Assembly: GCA_038380435.1 (NCBI GenBank)
Contig: JAWZYU010000019.1
Location: 29,599,801-29,663,800 of the forward strand
Length of the DNA stretch: 64,000 bases
Direction: 5' to 3'
Source of the DNA: Ryuthela nishihirai
Taxonomy: Eukaryota; Arthropoda; Arachnida; Araneae; Heptathelidae
Positions within the stretch are counted from its first letter, which is position 1. Each line of letters starts with the position of its first letter. The translations under genes were made by a program, and so were the position numbers. Below are positions 55,310-64,000 of the stretch, piece after piece. The notes beneath the pieces were generated by a model, which was not told the DNA's origin, made no database searches, and worked only from the letters and a program-made list of their open reading frames with translations.

Positions 55310-56100
55310 CTTGGTCGTCTATCTGTTCATCTGTAGACATTCACCTTTTTTGTTTTTAGAGATAAATGAAAAATTAATTTTTGGTTAGACAGATATTGGA
55401 GAAATATTCGCAATCAGATTCGCAATCAGAATCTTCGAAAAGTTTTAAATTGCGCCCTCTAACGCTGAAAATATTTGAAAATTGCAAAATTTTAAACGAA
55501 TATTGCAAGTGATATATTATGCTAGAAATTAAAAATTTTTATGTTGAAATGTTAAGGTTATGAGGTTTGCATTATGACAATAGTGAAGTTGTCCCCTTAC
55601 ACCCATGAGAAGGGGGACACAACTGTTTCGTTTTAAGAAACATTTAGAAAATTCTTTGTCAATTGGATAGATACTAATGAAATATGGTTTGCGTTTTTCC
55701 GATCCTACGGTAGTTTTCGTTTACACAGTTAAAGGGCACTAAACACAGAAACGGGTAAACTTTTAACGAATATTGCAAGTGATTTATTTTACAATTGAAA
55801 TTTCAAATTTCGGTGGTAGAGTGTCAAGAGATATTCCGCTGACAGCAAAAATCTTTCTTGGGCAGGAGTGAGAAAAACAAACTTTTAACCCTCCTGGTGT
55901 TTGGCATTTATCCTTCTCTCTTAAGCAACGATCTCTAGTGGTACTGACGTGGCAGTTGCCACGTCAGTACCAATATTATTTGTATTTTCCCAATCATCCA
56001 TTGTTTTGAATTAATACTTTTAAAGAGTGCCAAAGTCGGTAAACAAAACACTTCCTTCTCTATGAAAATGAAATTTCTAATATTCGCCAGAAACGATATG
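55310..56100. repeat. uncharacterised dispersed repeat, copy at 55.3 kb
   Basis: Same blocks as 50540-51065, again as two to three diverged ~230-bp units: TTGCGCCCTCTAACGC, AATTGCAAAATTTTAAACGA and ATTTCAAATTTCGGTGGTAG. It ends in a block (AGAGTGCCAAAGTCGGTAAA) that also precedes the SINE1 at 54723. Confidence 0.7.
55939..55972. repeat. perfect palindrome, 16-bp arms, 2-nt spacer
   Basis: TGGTACTGACGTGGCA, GT, then the exact reverse complement. It lies inside the dispersed repeat and is GC-richer than its surroundings. Confidence 0.93.
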
Positions 56101-56349
56101 TGTTTTTGAAGTTTCGTTTAGTTTTCGGGCATTCTTAGTTGTATTATGTTATGATGCAGGCATATACCCAGAGAGGGGAGGGGGTCCGGAACTCTCCCCT
56201 CTAAAAATCCTGTCGTCTTATACGAAATCTCAAACTTGTGTACCTGCTTTGAAATCCAAAAAAATTATCTTTGTATAATTTTATTTTAGCCCCATATTTT
56301 ATGCCCGACACCAAAAATAGATTTAAAAACATACAACAACTATAAAATA

Positions 56350-56462
56350 ATAATAATCTTTATTCACAATCATACTAGTTATATAAAAGTTTAAACAAAT
56401 GACCTGAAAGCATCTGATTATCTGCAAGAGAGAAGAATAATAACATTACATGAAAATACATA
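56350..56462 (-). mobile_element. 3' fragment of the Jockey/CR1-like LINE
   Basis: AATAATAATCTTTATTCACA, AGTTTAAACAAATGACCTGA, AGCATCTGATTATCTGCAAG and TTACATGAAAATACATAG match 26608-26730. The copy is cut at about 110 bp, a typical 5' truncation. Confidence 0.88.
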
Positions 56463-56723
56463 GATCATTCTCTAGGGAATATCATTTTAACCTTTCGTGT
56501 TCGGTGCAATTATATATTATTATATATATTATATATTGCCAATCTTAGCAATTGGGGAGATATTCCACCGAAATATTATTCTCAGACTCTCCTTCCCACA
56601 TCCCCCTACGAAGCTAAATTCTCAGAGCTTCTTCGAAACTGAATGCCTAAAACTCTTGACAAATGCTCGATACTACAAATATACACACTTTTGTATTTTT
56701 CTGTTAATTATTTTTTATCGTCT

Positions 56724-57000
56724 CAGCCGCCGAATAGTTAGCGTACAGTCGCTCAAAAAAATATCCGAACACTATGGTTGATTACAGAATTCAGAAAAAA
56801 TATCTGGCAGCGATTTTTTTAGAAATTAGTGATCTGTACACGAAGGTTGCCAGATCACTAATTTCTAAAAAAATCGTTGCCAGATATTTTTTCTGAATTC
56901 TGTAATTAACCATAGTGTTCAGATGTTTTTTTGAGCGACTGTACTTGATTATTGATCAATAGGATCTGGGTTCGAGCCATGGATAAAATATGCATCAATC
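56724..57000 (+). mobile_element. SINE2 interrupted by a TA-flanked MITE
   Basis: CAGCCGCCGAATAGTTAGCG, then the element at 56746-56941, then CTTGATTATTGATCAATAGG and CTGGGTTCGAGCC. Removing the MITE and one TA restores GTTAGCGTACTTGATTATTG, the normal SINE2 head. The body past the B box is diverged. Confidence 0.82.
56746..56941. mobile_element. Tc1/mariner-type MITE, palindromic, TA-flanked
   Basis: 196 bp. The arms CAGTCGCTCAAAAAAATATC, GAACACTATGGTTGATTACA, GAATTCAGAAAAAATATCTG and GATCACTAATTTCTAAAAAA are mirrored around a spacer of about 18 bp (TGTACACGAAGGT). TA at 56744-56745 and 56942-56943. No coding capacity. Confidence 0.93.
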
Positions 57001-57069
57001 CATAGTAAATACATAGAATATCTGTAGATATGGAATTTAATAAATACTTGAGTGGAAAAAAATAATGCC

Positions 57070-60000
57070 TAGGGTCTGTAAATGGTAGCTAGGTAGTCAC
57101 TGGAAGGAGAGCTATGCACCAATCCCCTGTGATGATGCATAGAACCGGCCAGGCCTAGCACCTAATGTCCGACCCCGCCTTCTCGTGGTGCAGACCGTTA
57201 GTACCTTTCAAAAGAGATACTCTCTTGTGGAAGTGAAGGGAAGGGGAGGGCTGCCAGATTAGTGTGGCCTACTGATCTGGACAACTATGGCTACTTTTCT
57301 TTTTTTTTTCTACCCTGCTGAGGAGTGGTCAACTACACAGCGTCATGGTGCTGACCATATAAACCCACTGGACTGGACAGATATATGGCTCTGAGCTTGA
57401 TTACGGATCCTGATTTTGCTGCACTGGTGAGCTTCTGTGGAGGGAAAATCTTCCGCTGTGTTTTCTGTTTGTTTGTGGGTTGACAGCCCCAAGTGAATAG
57501 ATTCGCAGGATATATTTATCAGCTGGTGGATAATCCTGAGCAGAGGTCATCGCAGGCACCTGAACTCTTTGCTTCTATTGGCATCGTCAAATTCTACATT
57601 GGAGGAAGTCTTCCAGTGTAGATGGTTTCAGCCTTTAGTGGTGGGGGAACGGGTCTTTGCCCCATGTCCGCGATTAGGGGGCTGTTTGATATTGTCGGCA
57701 TTCACCCTCTCAATAAACATAGTTTCTTTAAACATCATACTAACCATTTTCTCTCCATAGATAGTTGGAATGTGAGGACTCTGCACAGAGCTTTTTCTCT
57801 TGATGTCCTCACACAAGAATTCCACCATTATAATTTAGATATTCTCGGCTTGCAAGAGACCAGATGGACAGATAAAGGTCAGATTCTTAAAAATAATCTT
57901 AAATTTCTCTTTTCAGGGAGGGACGACAATAAGCATCACCAAGGCGTGGGTCTGCTTCTCAGCAGACACACTAGTGATGATCTTCTAGGATATGAGTGCA
58001 TTAATGAAAGGTTTCTTACAGCAAAATTTCAGACAAGCGTTAAAGACCTGAATGTTATCTGCTGTTATGCCCCCACTGAGGATGCCGATAAGGATGAGAA
58101 GGATAGGTTTTATGAACAACTTCAGGATATTTTGAATTCTGTCAAGAAAGGAGATATTACCCTTATTCTTGGTGACTTCAATGCCAAAGTTGGTACTGAC
58201 TCTGACCTTTGGGGAGGGGTGATTGGCCCTTTTGGTATTGGTAGCTGCAATGGCAATGGGCAACATCTCCTACAGGTAAGTAAACTCAATGGTTTCAGAA
58301 TAACTAACACATATTACAAGCACCGCGACATACATAAGTACACATGGGTTTCACCTGATGGGCTGCATAGGAATACGATTGATTATATATTAATTAAACA
58401 GCAAATGGGCTAGTTCTGTTAGGAATACCAGGTCATATAGGGGAGCTGAAATTGGATCTGACCATTACCTTGTTAAAAGTGTCTTGCAACTTAAACTTAA
58501 AAAGTGTTGTGCTAGGGTTAAAAAGTTTGCTTTTAATACTGAAGCTCTGAAAGACCCAGTTATAGCCAAAGCTTACCATGATAGGTTACTTAGTCATTAT
58601 GACAGTCATGGTATGCTTACTATTGAAGTTGAGGAAGAATGGGATCATTTTAAACAGGCTTTTTTGGACATTAACAGTACTCTTTTAGGAAAAAAGGAGC
58701 AGAAGAGACAGAATTATCTGAGTGATAAGGCACTTGAGATTATTTCGGAAAGAAAGAACTGCAGGAATGTCCTTAATCAATACCGTACTAGTCCTAATAG
58801 AAAGCATTACAGAGAACGTAATAAACGTGTAAAAGATCAGTTAGCTGCTGATACGAATCTTTGGCTTGATGGTTTGGCTGACAAAGCTGAGGAAGCAGTT
58901 AGACAGCACAACAGCAGAGAGCTGTACCAGATAATTAATGTTTTGCGTGGTAGAAAACGGACAGGTATACAGGGATTGAAGGATAAACAAGGTAAGGTTG
59001 TAGAAGGGGAGGATTGTGTCATGGCTAGGTGGGCTGAGCATTTCAGTGATATTCTAAACAATGCGGTTAGTTCTATTCCCATTGTTTGCAATGATGATAG
59101 ATGCATTGGTGGCTTTAATGTTGGCCCTATAACACAATCTGAAGTTATTTTGGCTGTTTCTAAACTTAAACTTCATAAATCCCCAGGGGTAGATGAAATT
59201 ACTACAGAAATGCTTAGAGCTGGAAATGTTTCGGTTACCACTTGGATGACTGAAATTCTGAATATCTTTTATGAAAAGGCATGGTTCCTAAGGATTTTAC
59301 CAGAGCTATTTTTATCCCTATTTTCAAAAAAGGTGATCGTAGTTCTTGTGATAACTATAGGGGTATCAGCCTACTCTCTGTTCCAGGTAAAGTTCTTTCC
59401 ATGATTGTGCTTAATAGAATTAAGAATCTGGCTGACAGTCAATTGCGTGATGAGCAATGTGGATTCAGAAGTGGTAGGGGATGTGTGGATCAGATATTTT
59501 CACTTAGGCAGATTCTGGAGAAATGTTTAGAGTTTCAGAAACCTTTGGTTGCTAGCTTTGTTGATTTCAAAAAGGCTTTCGACTCTGTTGATCGTCATAA
59601 TTTGTGGTTGATCGTGAAATCATATGGTATACCAGACAAGTTAGTTAACATAATGAAAGCTCTCTATAATAACACTGAGTGGTGTGTGAGAGTTGGTAAG
59701 GCTTGTAGCAATTGGTTTAGCATTACTTCTGGTGTTCAACAAGGGTGCATTTTGTCTCCTTTTCTCTTTTGTTTGGTTATTGATTATGTTATTCGAAATT
59801 CACTTCAAGGGAAAGATTTTGGCCATAAATGGGCTGGAGATACGAAAATTTCTGATTTGAATTATGCTGATGATTTAGCCCTTTTGGCAAATGATGTTGA
59901 TGAGAGGAACTCTTTCATTCGAGCTATTGATGAGACTGGTAGTAGAGTAGGTTTGGTTATAAACAGAGAGAAAACTAAAGTGATGAAAATTAGTGAGGCA

Positions 60001-60667
60001 GGCTGTGATTCAGTTAATCTGAATGGTTGCGGTCTTGAGCAGGTGTCACAGTTTAATTATCTTGGGAGCTATGTAACAGATAATGGTGATGTGCGGCATG
60101 AGATTAGCAGACGAATAGGGATTGCTGCCGGGAATTTTAAGAATCTATGGAGAGTGTGGAGAAATAGGCGTATACACCTAAAGACTAAAATTAGGCTGTA
60201 TAATAGTTTGGTTCTTTCTTGGGTTAGTTATGGTAGTGAGACTTGGACACTTTGTAAACAAGATAACAGGAAACTAGATGCTTTTGAATCCAGATGCTTA
60301 CGCAGTATCTTGGGCATTAGGTGGTTCAACTTTGTAACTAATGATGAGGTTAGGCAAAGGAGTTTGCAACCTCCTTTAAGCAGCATATTGTGCAGAGAGA
60401 GACTCCGTTGGTTTGGCCATGTTGCCCGTATGAATAATTATAGATTGGCGAATAGGGTTATGAACAGTGTGCCTAAAGGCCTCAGAAAGAAGGGGAGACC
60501 TAGGATGCAGTGGGCAGACAATGTCAAACAGGACCTTGTTAGAATTGGTGTGCAGTGGCCAGATGCAGTAGATGTAGCTCAGGATAGACTTTCTTGGAGA
60601 ACTAAATTGCACGGTCTGGTTGGTTGGACCTCTGTAGCCCATGGCTGCTTGATGATGATGATGATGG
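57070..60667 (+). mobile_element. RTE-like LINE, nearly full length
   Basis: About 3.6 kb. A non-coding 5' part (57070-57740) precedes one endonuclease/reverse-transcriptase frame set, and the 3' end is a (GAT)n tail at 60650-60666. A short tandem-repeat tail instead of poly-A, GVQQGC/YADD RT motifs and ~3.5 kb length fit the RTE group. The 5' border is approximate and no target duplication was proved. Short inverted repeats lie just outside (57041-57064 and 60691-60715). Confidence 0.85.
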
Positions 60668-60687
60668 TTCTGGATCCCGCACCGTAG
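57622..60687 (+). pseudogene. LINE endonuclease/reverse transcriptase with two frameshifts
   Basis: The APE-type endonuclease comes first: SWNVRTLHR, DILGLQETRWTDKGQ (catalytic E), CCYAPTEDAD, LILGDFNAKVGTDS, then HRNTIDYILIK. A shift near 58405 leads to IGSDHYLV (catalytic SDH). A linker of about 260 codons follows to HKSPGVDEITTEML. A second shift near 59281 leads to the 468-codon RT frame: FIPIFKKGDRSSCDNYRGIS, FVDFKKAFDSVDR (residues 93-105 of that frame), SGVQQGCILSPFLF and YADD (195-198). The C-terminus (RERLRWFGHVARM, KGRPRMQWADNV, QDRLSWRTKLHGLV) runs into the tail. The protein nicks target DNA and copies the element RNA there. All catalytic motifs survive, so two one-base corrections separate it from an intact frame. 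Confidence 0.92.
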
Positions 60688-60789
60688 GAATTAATTTTTT
60701 CCACACAAGTATTTAATAAAAAAATGCATGTTTTCGTTTTGTATTCTATTGAAGTCTCGCTTTCCTCATAAAACTTCTCCGTGGTGAAT

Positions 60790-60850
60790 TATAATGACAG
60801 GCTCCTATCAAGAACTCTGTGGCAAACAGTTGCTTCAGGGGTAATGTTCT
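60790..60850 (+). repeat. SINE2 3' fragment
   Basis: ATGACAGGCTCCTATCAAGA then CTCTGTGGCAAACAGTTGCT and CAGGGGTAAT match the SINE2 tail. Confidence 0.7.
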
Positions 60851-61403
60851 TGAAAGTTTTCGTTTAGATATGTGTAATGCTTCCATAGTAAATACACAGA
60901 ATACTTGTGAAAATAGACTTGAACACTTATTAGAAACATCTGAAAAAATTTATCGCTGACGCTGCAGAATTTTTTTTAGGTGTTTGTAATAAGTGCAATG
61001 CTTTTTTCCTTTTCTTTCAATTTCGAGAATGTTTTTTTTTTCAAAAGTAGGAAGATGTTCTTAAACATTCCTGCTTAGATAGGTATTGAACATTAAATGA
61101 ATATTAATAAAAATCAAAATAAAAGTGATCTGCAATATATTTCCAGTCTCATTTTTATGACTATGAACTGTGTGTTTTGGAAGTTATCGCGTTTTGAATT
61201 TATTCTTCACTTCTCTTGTAACGAGATTAGTTGATAAGAATATTAATATTTTTTTTTTCTTAAAGCGAAAAAAATTTTTTGGTTTCTTAATGAAATTATT
61301 GTATTCGTTTTCCGAATTTTTTTATTATTCTCGCTTCCATCTTTAAAGGGCAGTCAATTTTGAAAAGGACACGCTTTATTTGAAAATGAAATTTCATATT
61401 TGC
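60851..61403. other. no gene recognised
   Basis: TTCCATAGTAAATACACAGA at 60890 repeats a phrase near 56997 on the other side of the LINE. Otherwise AT-rich. Confidence 0.4.
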
Positions 61404-61416
61404 CAGAAATGACTGG

Positions 61417-61776
61417 GTTGGGTTATTTTATATAACTTATTTTCACAAAAAGTGCTAGATAGCCAGGTCACATGGACCCCGAAGGTTCAAGAAGATTGGT
61501 GGGGAGGAACCACTGGAATAGCTGTTGGTAGACAAATAGTAGCTTCCCGCCAAGGCCATTCAGCGTGTTCTTTAATGTGCATATGGTATGGCTCTCCCGC
61601 ACACGGGCCACAACAATGCGTCTCTTCCGACGAACGGTGGCCTTTACCACCCTATTGACCGTGGGCAAGGCGGGGAATTTTTCGGAAATAAATCTGAACG
61701 CTGACCCAGCTGGGACTCGAACTTGAGAACTGCAGATTACGAGCCTGGTGCACTACCGACAGAGCTATCCCCGCCG
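61417..61776 (-). mobile_element. SINE1, full length
   Basis: GTTGGGTTATTTTATATAAC (diverged tail) through the core to GAGCTATCCCCGCCG. Perfect 13-bp duplication CAGAAATGACTGG at 61404-61416 and 61777-61789. Confidence 0.93.
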
Positions 61777-61819
61777 CAGAAATGACTGGATTTTGTAGCT
61801 AAATATTATCATAATTGCT

Positions 61820-62480
61820 CTGATACACCTATGCTCGCTCTTGATGTTTCTATGATCACTCTTAATACTTTTATGATTACTCTTGCTGCTTTCATGCTCG
61901 CTCTTTGATACTTTCATGTTCACTCTTTGATACTTTCATGCTCATTCTTTGATATTTTCATGCTCGCTATTTGATACTTCCATGCTCGCTCTTTGATGCT
62001 TCCATGGTCCATCTTAACACTTCATGCTAGCTTTTGATGCTTCCATGTTCTCTCTTTGATGTTTTCCTGCTCTCTCATTATATTTCCATGCTCGCCTTTG
62101 ATACTTTCATGTTCACTCTTTGATACTTTCATGCTCATTCTTTGATATTTTCATGCACGCTATTTGATACTTCCATGCTCGCTCTTTGATGCTTCCATGG
62201 TCCATCTTAACACTTCATGCTAGCTTTTGATGCTTCCATGTTCTCTCTTTGATGTTTTCCTGCTCTCTCTTTATATTTCCATGCTCCCTCTTGATGCATC
62301 GATTTTCACTCTTTATGTTTCCATTCTCCTTAATATTCCATGCTCGCTTTTAATGATTCTATGCTCTTCTCTCTTTGATGCTTCCATGTTCTCTCTTTAA
62401 CACTCCATATTGCGTTTGTTGCTTGTATGTTCCATTCTCACTATTCCATTCTATTGATGATTCCATGCTCATTCTTCCGC
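61820..62480. repeat. minisatellite, ~20-bp monomers in a 193-bp higher-order unit
   Basis: The monomer theme is CTCTTTGATACTTTCATGCT with variations. From about 61904 a block of nine to ten distinct monomers (…GATGCTTCCATGGTCCATCT, AACACTTCATGCTAGC, GTTTTCCTGCTCTCTC…) recurs at 62097 with a handful of changes. The period is therefore 193 bp, followed by diverged monomers to about 62480. Confidence 0.93.
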
Positions 62481-62489
62481 GCTCTCTCC

Positions 62490-63579
62490 ATATGCAAGCG
62501 GAATATTTCGCTTTCACGTTTTGTGAAAAGGCTAATAGCCACAACTACAGTATCCACTCCGGAAAGTATCCTTCATGAATGATGCCACACATTACTCACT
62601 AAATCTTAATTCTTAAGTGCACGCTTTTCCTTTTATAGAGCCGATTTAGCCTCCCGATTTAGGCGGACAGGGGACGACAAAAATAATTCTGTGATTTCTG
62701 AAGGAATAAGACAAAAATGTACGATTTTAGAGATTACGTCATTTTTAGTGATTAATTTCAAAAGTCTTATCAGTCATTAGAGATTTATCGCGCTTTGTGA
62801 AAGGAAAGCCAAATTAGAAACTCAATATCGTGAAGAATAAATCATTTATGGAAATGAGAAAGGAGATTAAGATCTAAATCAAGTGTAGCTAACTCTTAAA
62901 TTTTAGCGATATTCATTCAATATTTAAAAAATTAAGGAAGTGCAATAGATTAGCGAGGCAAAATCATTCCTCCTTAGAAAGTTGCTTCAAAATTAATATA
63001 GATTAGAGAATAGAATTATTACATCAAATAGCATGGAAATTATATATATTAGCGAATGGATTAATATAAAAATTGTTACTCGCCTTTTGATGAGCACTTG
63101 AGATAAATTCTTCTAGAGTGAAACTTGAGATAAAATCTTGTAGAATTCTAGAATGGTTAATGGCAAATTTTGCTATTAACCACTCTAGCATTAATAATTC
63201 TTTAACTACTGTATTTAACGAATATTGCAAAAAATGCAATATTTAGATTTGATTTAGATCTTTGATCCAACTTCTTTGGCTTCAATCTCATTCCCATAAA
63301 GAGCTTTTCTTCAAGGTATTGGGTTTCTTGTGAGGTTTTCTAACGATACCAAATGTAAATTCTTAAATGGTTTTTAGGTGAGGGCGAGGGGTTTTCTACA
63401 TTATTTTCTGTTGAATGGTTTGATAGGGCGTCCGCTATAATTTTTATAATTTCGAGATTCTGGAGGGAGAGGTAAAACATTTATTTCTCCTCAATTTTCT
63501 TAGGACATCCACGATAATGCAGTTTTACTTTTATTTTAATTTTAATTCAAACAATCACTAAAAACAAACTCTTAAGTTA
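62490..63579. other. no gene recognised; imperfect hairpin
   Basis: An inverted repeat lies at 63148-63188 (CTAGAATGGTTAATGGCAAA against CTAGAGTGGTTAATAGCAAA inverted, two mismatches). The rest shows no frame or repeat that I recognise. Confidence 0.4.
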
Positions 63580-63960
63580 TTTTATTGAAAGGAGTAGGGG
63601 AGAAGGGGTAAGATCGAATAGGAATAAACCGGAATCTTTTCTAGCATGAAATAAGAAAAAAACATTTCAGTGGTTTTCAAAAAAATTCTTGACAAACGCA
63701 GGTAATATATATTATATTTTTCAACTCCGTTCTGGTCACTAAAATTCTCAGGGGGAAAGCATGGCTTCTTCCATATCAGTCCTGGGACAGTACTGATGGT
63801 AAACTCAGACATCGTTTGAGGAAAACTCAGCAATCTTTGATTTGAATGTTTCTTAGCAACAATCTTCCTAACGTTTCTCATCTACATTGATCCCAAAACA
63901 GAATTGCAAGTTATATGGATAGGGAGAGTGCAAAAGATCAAACAAGGAAACAAGGAATTC
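63580..63960 (-). pseudogene. pogo/CENP-B-like transposase fragment
   Basis: On the minus strand a GINVDE reading (about 63890) is followed, after a shift, by NVRKIVAKKHSNQRLLSFP, then WKKPCFPPENFSD. In pogo/jerky-type transposases the order is NVDETG.., ..VVAKKG.KQ.., ..PPMFVFPR.NF, with the D of NVDE catalytic. Only this first catalytic block is seen before the window ends or the sequence decays. It differs from both Tigger copies. Confidence 0.5.
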
Positions 63961-64000
63961 TCCTTTCAATTGCCAATCAAATGCAATGTTCGCCATTTGT

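Noticed and set aside
61820..62480. CRISPR array
   Set aside because: The units are contiguous diverged monomers without unique spacers, in eukaryotic DNA.
63024..63239. 71-residue minus-strand frame over the hairpin at 63148-63188
   Set aside because: The frame crosses an inverted repeat and shows no motif; not supported as coding.

Overview
This is AT-rich eukaryotic nuclear DNA made almost entirely of transposable elements and their debris. I find no host protein gene, rRNA or functional tRNA gene that I can support. The element mix (DD41D-type mariner, Tigger/pogo, hAT with 8-bp target duplications, a TTAA-flanked piggyBac-like element, RTE-like and Jockey/CR1-like LINEs, tRNA-headed SINEs) suggests an invertebrate animal. 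An arthropod, perhaps a chelicerate such as a spider, is my guess. That assignment is inference from repeat style, not from any marker gene.

The dominant feature is one tRNA-derived SINE family, here called SINE1. It is about 385 bp long with Pol III A and B boxes, a conserved central core and an AACCC-type 3' tail. Some 22 copies or part-copies lie on both strands from end to end, many with 10-13 bp target-site duplications. Two smaller tRNA-headed families are SINE2 (near 10.1, 22.8, 34.4, 37.6, 40.9, 41.6, 56.7 and 60.8 kb) and SINE3 (52.5-53.1 kb).

Layout: 0-8 kb holds SINEs, a piggyBac-like MITE, hAT-like MITEs, a Tc1 relic and two weak candidate host coding segments near 3.3 and 4.05 kb. 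8-20 kb holds a composite repeat (foldback plus ~145-bp tandem units) present twice in opposite orientation, an almost intact mariner (15.3-16.6 kb) and a SINE split by a hAT-type MITE. 20-27 kb holds a complete Tigger element with TA duplications. 26.6-29.6 kb is a decayed Jockey/CR1-like LINE, followed by a 0.7-kb minisatellite. 31-38 kb holds mariner relics, one broken by a SINE, with the broken junction copied 1.9 kb away. 44.7-50.5 kb is a nest: a Tigger element containing a hAT element (exact 8-bp duplication), which itself contains an R2/R4-type endonuclease fragment. 53-61 kb carries two copies of one RTE-like LINE, one nearly full length. The last 3 kb has a higher-order minisatellite and a pogo-like transposase fragment.

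The elements do not form a host pathway. They read as layers of insertion, and several nestings give a clear relative order. Beyond the transposons, the most interesting signals are perfect, almost spacer-free palindromes. For one of them a sister copy in the same window preserves the state before the palindrome formed.
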